From: CBDDBH01 sp965225625
GTDB lineage: Bacteria > Pseudomonadota > Gammaproteobacteria > JADZEE01
Direction of reading: 5' to 3'
Length of the DNA stretch: 64,000 nucleotides
NCBI GenBank assembly: GCA_965225625.1
Contig: CBDDBH010000032.1
Coordinates: forward strand, 310,001 to 374,000
The position numbers and the translations under genes were made by a program. The notes under the pieces were generated by a model. It was not told the DNA's origin. It did not search any database and was given only the letters and a program-made list of their open reading frames with translations. This document shows positions 25,222 through 33,884 of the stretch, in pieces; the first letter of the stretch is position 1, and the number at the start of each line of letters is the position of its first letter.

Positions 25222-25312
25222 TTCGTCCGCCCTGGCATGTGAACAGAATAGGCCAGTCGGACCATCTGGATTGCCGCGGTGCTAATTGAATGTTGTTGGA
25301 GCCCTATAATCT

Positions 25313-27727
25313 ATGAGTGAAGAAACACGTTACGACTCATCAAACATTAAGGTTCTCAAGGGTCTGGATGCTGTAAGAAAACGACCCGGCATGTATATCG
25401 GTGATACTGAAGATGGCACTGGGCTTCACCACATGGTGTTCGAGGTTGTGGATAACTGTGTGGATGAAGCGCTTGCCGGGCACTGTACTGTTATCAGCGT
25501 TCAGATACACAGCGATGATTCAGTAACAATTACTGACAACGGCAGGGGCATTCCTGTCGATATGCACGAAGATGAAGGCCGCTCAGCGGCTGAAGTAATC
25601 ATGATGACGCTGCATGCTGGCGGTAAATTTGACGATGAGTCGTACGCCGTCTCAGGGGGGCTGCATGGCGTAGGCGTGTCGGTTGTCAATGCGCTGTCGG
25701 CTCGACTGGACATGACCATCTGGCGCGATGGCCAGCGCTATGAACAATCCTACGAAGAAGGTAAGCCGCTGAAGCAATTAGCGGCGACAGGTGCTTCAGA
25801 TCGGACCGGCACCGAAATACATTTCATACCCAGCAAAAACACTTTCTCAAACATTGAATTTCATTACGACATTCTGGCCAAGCGTCTGCGGGAGCTGTCT
25901 TTCTTGAACTCTGGTGTGCGTATTGAGTTACACGACGATCGGACGGGAAAAAACGATGTTTTTGAGTATAAGGGAGGAATAGCAGCTTTTGTTCAACATT
26001 TGAACACAATGAAAGCCCCTATTCATCAAACCGTTATAAACATTGACGCAGGTCGCGATGACGTCCGGGTTGAGCTCGCAATGCAATGGAACGACTCCTA
26101 CCAGGAGAACATCTATTGCTTTACCAATACGATCCCCCAACGCGACGGTGGAACACATCTTGCGGGTTTTCGAGCTGCGTTAACGCGCTGTCTCAATCAA
26201 TATATGGATCGTGAGGGCATTAGCGCCCGGGCCAAGGTACCGGTCACGGGAGACGACGTGCGTGAGGGCCTGACGGCGGTGCTTGCGGTCAAAGCTAAGG
26301 ATCCGAAATTCTCTTCGCAGACCAAGGAAAAACTGGTATCCAGCGAGGTGAAAAGCGTCGTTGAGCCGATTGTGGCCGATCGACTTCAGAATTTTTTGTT
26401 GGAGAATCCGGCTGAAGCAAAAGCTGTCATAGATAAAATCATTGATGCTGCTCGTGCTCGCGACGCGGCGCGCAAAGCCCGCGACCTGACCCGCCGCAAG
26501 ACGGCCCTGGATGTGGCAGGTTTGCCCGGAAAGCTGGCTGACTGCCAGGAAAAGGATCCTGCGTTATCGGAAATATTTCTCGTCGAGGGTGATTCAGCAG
26601 GAGGATCCGCCAAACAGGGCCGCGACCGCCGCTTTCAGGCCGTACTTCCCCTCAAGGGCAAGATATTAAATGTAGAAAAGGCGCGATTCGATAAAATGTT
26701 GTCCTCAGCAGAAGTGGGCACCCTGATCACCGCGCTAGGGTGCGGCATTGGGCGGGACGAATTCGATCCCGCCAAGCTGCGCTATCACCGAATCATCATC
26801 ATGACCGATGCAGATGTTGACGGCTCCCATATTCGCACACTGCTGTTGACATTTTTTTATCGACAAATGTTGGAGTTGGTTGAGCGTGGTCATATTTATA
26901 TCGCACAGCCCCCCCTCTATAAAGTGAAGAAAGGCAAGCAGGAGCAGTACGTTAAGGATGACCGGGAATTGCACGATTATTTAATGGGGATGGCGCTCGC
27001 GGCGGCGAGTTTAGTGCCGGAACCGTCTGCGGAAGCACTCGGTGAAACGCAGTTGCAGCAGCTCGCGAATAATTATCTGTCGTATGTCGCTTTGGTGGAG
27101 CGGCTGGCACAACGCTACGACCTTATCTTACTGGAGGCCTTGCGAGCGCTGGAGCTGCTAACCGTTGCAGATCTGGACAGCGCCCAGGCCTTAGGGGTCT
27201 GGCTGGACTCGCTACGCGAACATCTGCTCAAGCGCGCGGACAGTAATTTTAGTTGTGCCACGGAAGTCTTGCCGGCGCTCGCGGGGGACGGCTACCGCGT
27301 TCGAGTGACGACCGCGGTGCATGGTATCGACACAGTTACCGAGCTTTCGCGGGACTTTTTCACCTCTGCCGAGTACCAACAGTTGGTTACGCTAGGTCGA
27401 GAGTTGTACGCGCCGATGCCGCACGCCAGGTTAACCGTTGGCGAGCACACGCAGAAAGTTGAGCATTTGCGACAAGTATTCGAGGTGTTATTAGCCCGGG
27501 CTCGCAAAGGACTGGGGATCCAACGCTACAAGGGGCTTGGCGAAATGAACCCCGGGCAATTGGCAGAGACAACCATGGATATGCAGACCCGTACTTTACT
27601 TCAGGTTCGCATCGAAGATGCCATTGGCGCAGACGAAATTTTCACGACGCTGATGGGCGATCAAGTTGAACCGCGGCGCGCTTTTATTGAGCGCAATGCG
27701 CTGTCAGTGACCAATCTCGATACTTAA
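25313..27727 (+). CDS. gyrB: DNA gyrase subunit B
   Basis: ATPase subunit of gyrase (A2B2), which introduces negative supercoils. The 804-residue protein has the GHKL ATP site (VFEVVDNCVDEAL, DNGRGIPVD, GGLHGVGVS), the transducer, the Toprim metal site EGDSAGGSAKQGRDR and the acidic DADVDGSHI motif, and the C-terminal QRYKGLGEMNPGQLAET that binds GyrA. Length and the insert near 560-680 match the proteobacterial type II gyrase B. Located at its conserved place after recF, 91 bp apart, and convergent with comF. Confidence 0.98.
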   Translation: MSEETRYDSSNIKVLKGLDAVRKRPGMYIGDTEDGTGLHHMVFEVVDNCVDEALAGHCTVISVQIHSDDSVTITDNGRGIPVDMHEDEGRSAAEVIMMTLHAGGKFDDESYAVSGGLHGVGVSVVNALSARLDMTIWRDGQRYEQSYEEGKPLKQLAATGASDRTGTEIHFIPSKNTFSNIEFHYDILAKRLRELSFLNSGVRIELHDDRTGKNDVFEYKGGIAAFVQHLNTMKAPIHQTVINIDAGRDDVRVELAMQWNDSYQENIYCFTNTIPQRDGGTHLAGFRAALTRCLNQYMDREGISARAKVPVTGDDVREGLTAVLAVKAKDPKFSSQTKEKLVSSEVKSVVEPIVADRLQNFLLENPAEAKAVIDKIIDAARARDAARKARDLTRRKTALDVAGLPGKLADCQEKDPALSEIFLVEGDSAGGSAKQGRDRRFQAVLPLKGKILNVEKARFDKMLSSAEVGTLITALGCGIGRDEFDPAKLRYHRIIIMTDADVDGSHIRTLLLTFFYRQMLELVERGHIYIAQPPLYKVKKGKQEQYVKDDRELHDYLMGMALAAASLVPEPSAEALGETQLQQLANNYLSYVALVERLAQRYDLILLEALRALELLTVADLDSAQALGVWLDSLREHLLKRADSNFSCATEVLPALAGDGYRVRVTTAVHGIDTVTELSRDFFTSAEYQQLVTLGRELYAPMPHARLTVGEHTQKVEHLRQVFEVLLARARKGLGIQRYKGLGEMNPGQLAETTMDMQTRTLLQVRIEDAIGADEIFTTLMGDQVEPRRAFIERNALSVTNLDT

Positions 27728-27746
27728 ACGTAACCGTTGCCTGCGC

Positions 27747-28403
27747 TCATATCGCCCGAGCGCAGACCCAGACATCAACCCTCCCGACGCCGGCGCGTTT
27801 CAACGTGTTGGCCAGCTCCATGACGGTATCGCCGGTTGTATAGACATCGTCGATCAGCGCTACATGCCGCCACCTATTGGCGGATTTCGCCGCGAAGGCC
27901 CCACGTAAATTACGACGCCGTGAGCGCGCATCGAGGCCGGCTTGCGGAGCGGTATTGCGGATCCGTTGACTCAGCTGCAAGACCAATTCAATCCCCAGTG
28001 CCCCGGCCACGACCCGGGCAAGTTGAATAGCCTGGTTGTACCCGCGTTGGCGCTGCCTGGCAGGATGCAGCGGCACCGGCAAAATAGCCTGTGGGAGCGG
28101 TGCCGCACGGGCGGCAACTGCAAGCGCGCCACCCAATACGCCGACCAAATCGCATCGCCCAGCGTACTTAAACTGTTGGATGAGGCGGTCAACCGGAAAC
28201 TCGTAGCGGAACGCAGCCAACGCACGATCGAAAGGCGGTGGTGACACAATGCAGCGACCGCATATTCCGCCCGAAGGCAACGGCATGGCGCAAAGCTGAC
28301 AGGCGGGCCCCAACTTGGGCAGCGTCTCGCAGCAGGCGGCGCATAACGGCACACATGCCGCGTCCGCCGCGCCGCCGCATAGCTCACAACAACCGCAGAA
28401 CAT
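27747..28403 (-). CDS. comF: ComF family protein (phosphoribosyltransferase-like)
   Basis: A 218-residue cytoplasmic protein: an N-terminal cysteine-rich zinc-binding part (CGCCELCG ... LCAACC ... CQLC ... CGRC) followed by a type I phosphoribosyltransferase fold with the PRPP motif LIDDVYTTGDTV near the C-terminus. The family includes E. coli GntX and Gram-positive ComFC of DNA uptake; the gammaproteobacterial form is thought to serve DNA utilisation or transformation. The start at 28403 follows a strong GGGAGG ribosome site; an in-frame extension to 28559 would overlap the bioB start and is rejected. Divergent from bioB across a BirA-type operator. Confidence 0.88.
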   Translation of the reverse strand: MFCGCCELCGGAADAACVPLCAACCETLPKLGPACQLCAMPLPSGGICGRCIVSPPPFDRALAAFRYEFPVDRLIQQFKYAGRCDLVGVLGGALAVAARAAPLPQAILPVPLHPARQRQRGYNQAIQLARVVAGALGIELVLQLSQRIRNTAPQAGLDARSRRRNLRGAFAAKSANRWRHVALIDDVYTTGDTVMELANTLKRAGVGRVDVWVCARAI

Positions 28404-28420
28404 GCCGAGCCTCCCTGCTC

Positions 28421-28454
28421 TTGTAAACCAATAATCTATCGGTTGGTTGACAGA
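28421..28454. promoter_or_regulatory. BirA biotin operator (bioO)
   Basis: Half-site TTGTAAACC (28421-28429), a 16-bp spacer, then GGTTGACAG (28446-28454), against the consensus TTGTAAACC-N16-GGTTTACAA. The first half is perfect, the second has two mismatches, and the spacing equals that of E. coli bioO. It lies between divergent comF and bioB, and its right half overlaps the bioB -35 hexamer. Biotin-bound BirA is expected to repress here. Confidence 0.8.
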
Positions 28455-28474
28455 TGGCTCCCGAGCCTTACCAT
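28447..28474 (+). promoter_or_regulatory. Probable bioB promoter
   Basis: Perfect -35 TTGACA (28447-28452) with a 16-bp spacer to TACCAT (28469-28474, 4 of 6). It lies 37 bp before bioB and is overlapped by the right half of the BirA operator. Confidence 0.5.
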
Positions 28475-28511
28475 GGGCCGCAGAAGAAATCGTGACCCGG
28501 AGATCATCGCA

Positions 28512-29492
28512 ATGCCGCAGCATACTGTCCAGCCACACGCAAACATCGACCAACGGCACGACTGGAGTGAAGCTGAGGTCACCACTTTATTGGCCTTGCC
28601 ATTTGCAGATCTGATTTATCAAGCGCAGGTCACTCATCGCGGTAATTTTGATCCCAATGCGGTCCAACTCAGTACGCTATTGAACATAAAAAGCGGAGGC
28701 TGTCCCGAAGATTGCGCGTATTGTCCGCAAAGTGTGCGTTATGAAACGGGCGTCGAGAATGAGTCGCTTATGGGGATTGAGGATGTGGTCGCGGCCGCTG
28801 CGCAAGCGCGCGCGGACGGCGCTACGCGATTCTGTATGGGCGCTGCCTGGCGCTCACCGAAGGAGCGGGATTTCCAACACGTACTCGACATGGTCAGTGC
28901 GGTGAAGACTACCGGCATGGAAACGTGCGTGACGCTGGGTATGTTAACGGATCAGCAGGCTCAGCGTTTGGCAACGGCCGGTCTAGATTACTACAACCAC
29001 AACATCGACACGTCTCGCGAATATTACGAAAAAATAATCACCACGCGCACGTTCCAAGATCGCCTGGCTACACTCGGCCATGTCCAGCAGGCAGGCTTAC
29101 GAGTATGTTGCGGTGGTATCGTCGGCATGGGCGAAACCGACCGCGATCGTGTTGAGTTCCTACGCACGCTGGCAAACCTCCCAGAACATCCGCAGAGCGT
29201 ACCGATCAATATGTTAGTCAGCGTAGAGGGTACGCCGTTGGGGGAGTCGCCACCCATCGATCCGTTGGAGCTTGTCAGGACGATTGCAGTGGCGCGTCTA
29301 CTCATGCCGGCGTCCTACATTCGCTTGTCGGCCGGGCGTCGCGAACTCTCGGACGCTGAGCAAGCGCTGTGTTTCTTGGCGGGCGCAAATTCTATCTTTT
29401 GCGGAGAGCGCTTGTTGACAACGCCAAACCCGGAATTTGATAGCGACCGCGCATTGTTTTCCAAGCTTGGCATTACCGCGGCGCCGGCGTGA
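28512..29492 (+). CDS. bioB: Biotin synthase
   Basis: Radical SAM enzyme inserting sulfur into dethiobiotin, last step of biotin synthesis. The 326-residue protein has the SAM cluster cysteines C64, C68, C71 (GGCPEDCAYCPQS), the YYNHNIDTS segment lining the active site and RLSAGRRELSDAEQAL with the conserved arginine that binds the [2Fe-2S] cluster region. The ATG at 28512 with GGAG 10 bp upstream is preferred to an in-frame start at 28443 that would lie within the BirA operator. First gene of bioB-bioF-bioC-bioD. Confidence 0.96.
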   Translation: MPQHTVQPHANIDQRHDWSEAEVTTLLALPFADLIYQAQVTHRGNFDPNAVQLSTLLNIKSGGCPEDCAYCPQSVRYETGVENESLMGIEDVVAAAAQARADGATRFCMGAAWRSPKERDFQHVLDMVSAVKTTGMETCVTLGMLTDQQAQRLATAGLDYYNHNIDTSREYYEKIITTRTFQDRLATLGHVQQAGLRVCCGGIVGMGETDRDRVEFLRTLANLPEHPQSVPINMLVSVEGTPLGESPPIDPLELVRTIAVARLLMPASYIRLSAGRRELSDAEQALCFLAGANSIFCGERLLTTPNPEFDSDRALFSKLGITAAPA

Positions 29493-29617
29493 AGCGGGAG
29501 CAGGCGTTTGCCGCGGTTATGATAAACGGATTGTGTAAGTGGCAAGGACCGCCCAGATAACCTCGCATAGTCGCGCCTTGGCTACCGCCTCGTTTCTTCG
29601 GACACCCGCCTAGTAAA

Positions 29618-30808
29618 TTGGGCTTCGAGCAACCTCTTGAGTCCGCGCTTCGCGCCCGTCGCGCAGCGAATATGTTGCGCAGCCGCGTAACAAGAGCACC
29701 CGCGCGCGCGCCGCATTGTCAGGTTGGCAGCGAACAGCTAATCAACTTCTGCGGCAACGATTACCTCGGCTTGAGCACCCATCCGGCAATCATTGACGCG
29801 GCCGCTCAGGGCTTAGCCCAGTACGGCCTTGGGTCTGGTGGCTCAAGCTTGGTTAGCGGCCACACCGAGGCTCACGCGGAACTGGAAGACGAGCTCGCGG
29901 ACTTTTGTCAGCGACAAAGGGCGCTGGTGTTCTCCTCCGGGTATCTCGCCAACCTGAGCGTGGTGGGCGCTTTAGCGGGGCACGGTGATGCGGTTTATGA
30001 GGACCGCTTGAATCATGCCTCATTGATTGATGCTGCGTTGTTGAGTAGAGCGCGCCTGTACCGGTATAGCCATGCCGCACCGCAGGCGCTCGCCAACCGT
30101 TTGGCGACAGGTACAGCTGCTCACCCGCTGGTCGTTACGGATGGGGTATTCAGTATGGATGGCGATGTCGCGCCGCTCGCCGAGCTTGCGCGCGTGTGTA
30201 GCGCTAACCAGGCGACCTTGATTGTCGACGATGCTCACGGCATCGGGGTACTGGGGGAAGAAGGTCGCGGCACGCTCGCCCATCTTGGTGTGACTCGTGC
30301 CCAGGTGCCGATTGTAATCGGTACGTTTGGCAAAGCGTTTGGCGGCAGCGGTGCTTACGTGGCCGCCGATGCCAGCATCATCGAGACGCTCATCCAAACC
30401 GCCCGACCGTATATTTATTCCACTGCGATGCCGCCGTTGATCGCTATGGCAATGTCCGCAGCACTTCGCCTGATCCGCCGCGAACCCCACCGGCGTGAGT
30501 ACTTACATACCCTGATCGGCCAGTTTCGTAAGGGCGCGGCGGAGCGAGGTTTAGAATTCTTGCCGTCGGACACGGCAATCCAACCCTTCATTGTCGGTAC
30601 TGCCGGCGCCACGGTTGCGATGAGTAAACAGTTACGCGAGTCTGGGTTTTTGGTGACCCCCATTCGGCCGCCGACCGTCCCCGAGGGCACAGCCAGATTG
30701 CGGATCACACTGAGCGCGTTACACCAGACAGACCAGATCGACGACCTGCTGGATGCGTTGCAATCGGCGTGCGGATCTGTGGCAGGTGTCGCCGCACGCG
30801 GTCGATGA
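29618..30808 (+). CDS. bioF: 8-amino-7-oxononanoate synthase
   Basis: PLP enzyme condensing pimeloyl-ACP (or -CoA) with alanine. The sequence (396 residues if the TTG at 29618 is used) has INFCGNDYLGLSTHP, GSGGSSLVSGHTEAH, DDAHGIGVLG and the PLP lysine in GTFGKAFGG (K239 in this numbering). No ATG precedes the conserved N-terminus; TTG at 29618 or ATG at 29672 are the possible starts, and no strong ribosome site decides between them. 125 bp separate it from bioB and its TGA overlaps the bioC ATG. Confidence 0.95.
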   Translation: MGFEQPLESALRARRAANMLRSRVTRAPARAPHCQVGSEQLINFCGNDYLGLSTHPAIIDAAAQGLAQYGLGSGGSSLVSGHTEAHAELEDELADFCQRQRALVFSSGYLANLSVVGALAGHGDAVYEDRLNHASLIDAALLSRARLYRYSHAAPQALANRLATGTAAHPLVVTDGVFSMDGDVAPLAELARVCSANQATLIVDDAHGIGVLGEEGRGTLAHLGVTRAQVPIVIGTFGKAFGGSGAYVAADASIIETLIQTARPYIYSTAMPPLIAMAMSAALRLIRREPHRREYLHTLIGQFRKGAAERGLEFLPSDTAIQPFIVGTAGATVAMSKQLRESGFLVTPIRPPTVPEGTARLRITLSALHQTDQIDDLLDALQSACGSVAGVAARGR

Positions 30809-31716
30809 AGGATCCACAGGCATCGCGTCACGCGGTCGACAAACGATTAGTCGCTGCGGCGTTCAACGCGGCTGCCAAGCGCTACGACCGTCATGCCGTG
30901 CTGCAAAGTACGGTGCGCGAACGATTGCTGGAACGGCTCGATGTGATCCGCATTGATCCCGGGCGCGTTTTGGATGTTGGTGCGGGCACCGGTGCGGCTA
31001 GTCGGGCGCTTGCAAAAAAGTACCGTCAAGCGGAAGTGATCGGGGTTGATCTGGCATTCGAAATGCTACAGGTCGGTCGCGACCGCCGGCTATTGCGGCG
31101 CGCCAGGCGTCAGGACGTGTGCGCGGATGCCGAAGCCCTGCCGTTTACGCACGCGAGCGCCGAGTTGGTATTCAGTAATCTGACGATGCAATGGTGCAAC
31201 GAACTCGATGCCGTTATGCAGGAATGTCAGCGCGTGCTGCGCCCCGGGGGCTTACTGCTGTTTTCGACGCTGGGACCCGACACGTTGAGCGAACTGCGGG
31301 CATCTTGGGCGCAGGTTGACGACCATACTCACGTCAACGTCTTCATCGATATGCACGACGTTGGCGATGCGTTAATCCGTGCGGGATTCGGCGGTCCGGT
31401 TATGGACGTTGAAAATATAACCCTCACCTATGCTACGGTTGAAGACTTGCTACGCGACCTTAAAGCCATTGGCGCGCATAACGTCACCGCAGCACGCGCA
31501 CGCGGATTAACCGGAAAACGTGCGCTTGGACTACTGCGTGACGCCTACGAGCGTTTTCGTGTAGACGGGCGGCTGCCGGCCACTTACGAGGTCGTATATG
31601 GTCACGCATGGCGGCCAGATGCGGATGCGCGTGTACAGGACGGTAGTACCGTTACCCAGTTTCCGGCCGAGGAAATGCGCGCGGCATTGCGGCAGCGACG
31701 ACCTGTGGGCCGATGA
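30805..31716 (+). CDS. bioC: Malonyl-ACP O-methyltransferase BioC
   Basis: Methylates malonyl-ACP so that fatty-acid synthase can build the pimelate chain. The 303-residue protein opens with FNAAAKRYDRHAVLQ, typical of BioC, then the SAM motif LDVGAGTGAASRAL, the SNLTMQWCNELDAVM segment and GLLLFSTLGPDTL. The start at 30805 overlaps the bioF stop (ATGA); the upstream in-frame Met at 30769 lies well inside bioF. The bioD ATG overlaps its stop in turn. The partner esterase BioH is not in the operon. Confidence 0.95.
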   Translation: MKDPQASRHAVDKRLVAAAFNAAAKRYDRHAVLQSTVRERLLERLDVIRIDPGRVLDVGAGTGAASRALAKKYRQAEVIGVDLAFEMLQVGRDRRLLRRARRQDVCADAEALPFTHASAELVFSNLTMQWCNELDAVMQECQRVLRPGGLLLFSTLGPDTLSELRASWAQVDDHTHVNVFIDMHDVGDALIRAGFGGPVMDVENITLTYATVEDLLRDLKAIGAHNVTAARARGLTGKRALGLLRDAYERFRVDGRLPATYEVVYGHAWRPDADARVQDGSTVTQFPAEEMRAALRQRRPVGR

Positions 31717-32420
31717 AATCCGGATTGTTTGTCATTGGCACCGATACCGGGGTCGGCAAGACCTGGGTAAGTTGCGGTGTCCTGGTTGCATTGCGGAGAC
31801 GGGGCGTGCGCGTGGCTGCGATGAAACCGGTCGCCAGCGGTTGTGATGCCACTGATGTCGGCTTACGTAACGCCGATGCACTGAACCTGCAAGCGCGAAT
31901 GACAATAACAGCTGACTATGCAACCGTTAACCCCTATGCCTATGAGCCGGCGATTGCACCCGACATTGCGGCGCGGCGCGCCGGGCGAGCGATCGACCCA
32001 CATGTCATCACCGCTTGCCACGCGCAACTCGCTAAAAATAGCGACTGTGTAGTCGTCGAGGGTGTCGGTGGTTGGCGGGTACCGCTGGGCGGCGGCCTAG
32101 AGTTAAGCGCCCTGGCAAAAGCGTTCGGTCATCCGCTGTTATTGGTCGTAGGTATGCGACTCGGATGTATTAACCATGCACGATTGACGGTGGAGAGCTT
32201 GCAGGGCACTGGACTGCCGGTGGCAGGATGGATTGCAAACGAAGTGGATCCGGATTTTGTCGCCTTCGAAGAAACAAAAGAGACGCTCGCGCAACAGTTA
32301 CCGATTCCATTGCTCGCATCGTTGCACTGGTGTAGTGACGCCGATAGCTATGCCGAGACGCATGCCGAGGAGTTTTCCCGGCTCGGAAAAATCTGTTGTC
32401 CCGAGCAAGACACGCATTAG
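31713..32420 (+). CDS. bioD: Dethiobiotin synthetase
   Basis: ATP-dependent carboxylation of diaminopelargonate to dethiobiotin. The 235-residue protein has the P-loop GTDTGVGKTWVS (9-20), the carboxylation-site MKPVASG, and VVEGVGGWRVPL near 113 for the second substrate loop. Start overlaps bioC by 4 bp. Last gene of the bio operon. bioA, which makes diaminopelargonate, is missing from this locus, so either it lies elsewhere or BioK/BioU-like routes serve. Confidence 0.95.
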   Translation: MKSGLFVIGTDTGVGKTWVSCGVLVALRRRGVRVAAMKPVASGCDATDVGLRNADALNLQARMTITADYATVNPYAYEPAIAPDIAARRAGRAIDPHVITACHAQLAKNSDCVVVEGVGGWRVPLGGGLELSALAKAFGHPLLLVVGMRLGCINHARLTVESLQGTGLPVAGWIANEVDPDFVAFEETKETLAQQLPIPLLASLHWCSDADSYAETHAEEFSRLGKICCPEQDTH

Positions 32421-32709
32421 CCGCGGACCCTGGGTTTCTTGCATAGCAAAGTACTCTAGGCTAGCATCTTAACGCGCTTTGCCGGGGCGTCTAGAGAAAT
32501 AAAATCACGCAATAATCACTAGTTCGGAGCTGTGTGGAGCATCCATCGCCGGCTTGCGATAAAACGATCCCCGGAGACGCACGGCCGATATCCAAGGCGG
32601 CCGCTTCAATTCGAAATATTGGGCAGGCAGCCGGGCGCCGGGCTACCGTCCGATAGTCCGGTAGCACCCGCGCCAGATGCTTATAGCGCGGCAGGGAGAT
32701 TCTAAACTG
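32421..32709. other. bioD-coxB intergenic region with hairpins in the coxB leader
   Basis: No gene. Weak promoter-like TAAAAT at 32500-32505. Two inverted repeats precede the coxB ribosome site: GCTACCG (32642-32648) with CGGTAGC (32659-32665), 10-nt loop, and CCGCGC (32668-32673) with GCGCGG (32686-32691), 12-nt loop. No clear terminator for the bio operon. Confidence 0.45.
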
Positions 32710-33873
32710 ATGCCCAGTAAATCAACTCTGCGAATGATGTTCGCTACCCTGAGTGGATGGGCGGGTATGGCGCGCGCGGAGTGGGATCTCAACATGACGC
32801 GGGGCGTCACGTCACTCAGTCGCGACGTGTACGACCTGCACATGTTGATTTTCTGGATTTGCGTGGTTATCGGCGTGATCGTCTTTGGTGCGATGTTTAT
32901 CTCGATTCTGCTACACCGCAAATCCAAAGGACACGAAGCGCACCAGTTTCATCACAGTACCACCGCGGAAATCATTTGGACGGTTATTCCAGTGTTGATT
33001 CTGATCGGCACCGCGATTCCGGCTACGCGAGTGTTGGTAAACATGGAACAAACAGGAGACTCGGATCTCACCATCAAGGTGACCGGCTATCAGTGGAAGT
33101 GGCAATACGAATACGTGGGCACCGGCGTTAAATTCTTCAGCTCATTGGATGCGAAAAGTAATGAAGCACGGCAGCTTAACTCTGGGATCGATCCGCGCAC
33201 GGTAGAGAATTATTTGTTGGAAGTAGATGAGCGCATGTTGGTGCCGGTAAATAAGAAGCTGCGTATCCTCACGACTGCCGCCGATGTCATCCATGCCTGG
33301 TGGGTTCCAGCCTTGGGCTGGAAGCGCGACTCCATTCCGGGGTTTATTAATGAGTCGTGGGCCACCGTGGATGAGCCCGGGATTTATCGGGGCCAGTGTG
33401 CGGAGTTGTGCGGTAAAGATCATGGTTTTATGCCAATAGTGTTAGAAGCGGTCGATGAAGTCCGTTTTAACGATTGGCTAAACGCGAAAAAGGCAGAAAT
33501 GGCAGCCGCCGTCGCGGCAAGCGGCCAGACCTACGAAAAAGCAGATCTGATGGCAATGGGTGAGCAAGTCTACGCCAAGAATTGTGTTGCTTGTCACCAA
33601 GCCAACGGTGGGGGTATCCCGGGTGTTTTCGCAACACTGATTGGTAGCCCGATTACTGTTGGCGCCATCGATGGTCACCTCGATGTGGTTTTGAACGGGC
33701 GTGCCGGCACGACCATGGCCCCCTTCGGACAACAACTCTCCGACGCAGACATCGCCGCGGTAATCACGTACGAACGCAACAACTGGGGTAACGCGGCGCA
33801 TATTGCCGAGGGCAGCGATATGCTACAACCGGCGGACGTCAAGGCTGCCCGGGCCGTGGCAGCGGGTCGTTAA
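32710..33873 (+). CDS. coxB: Cytochrome c oxidase subunit II with fused cytochrome c domain
   Basis: Subunit II of an aa3/caa3-type oxidase. Of 387 residues, the N-terminus is a signal sequence, two membrane helices follow (about 45-68 and 85-105), then the periplasmic cupredoxin with CuA ligands C230, C234, H238 and M241 (CAELCGKDHGFM), and a C-terminal cytochrome c domain with the heme site CVACH (C292). The fused heme domain marks the caa3 form, which accepts electrons from cytochrome c. GGGAG lies upstream of the ATG at 32710; an in-frame Met at 32677 is less likely. Confidence 0.96.
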   Translation: MPSKSTLRMMFATLSGWAGMARAEWDLNMTRGVTSLSRDVYDLHMLIFWICVVIGVIVFGAMFISILLHRKSKGHEAHQFHHSTTAEIIWTVIPVLILIGTAIPATRVLVNMEQTGDSDLTIKVTGYQWKWQYEYVGTGVKFFSSLDAKSNEARQLNSGIDPRTVENYLLEVDERMLVPVNKKLRILTTAADVIHAWWVPALGWKRDSIPGFINESWATVDEPGIYRGQCAELCGKDHGFMPIVLEAVDEVRFNDWLNAKKAEMAAAVAASGQTYEKADLMAMGEQVYAKNCVACHQANGGGIPGVFATLIGSPITVGAIDGHLDVVLNGRAGTTMAPFGQQLSDADIAAVITYERNNWGNAAHIAEGSDMLQPADVKAARAVAAGR

Positions 33874-33884
33874 GGGGATTAGAT

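Noticed and set aside
25305..25310. TATAAT just before gyrB as a promoter -10
   Set aside because: It ends two bases before the gyrB ATG, so transcription would start within the coding sequence, and no -35 lies at a proper distance.
25447..25455. Perfect DnaA box TGTGGATAA in gyrB
   Set aside because: These bases encode the strictly conserved VVDN of the ATP site, so the match follows from the protein.
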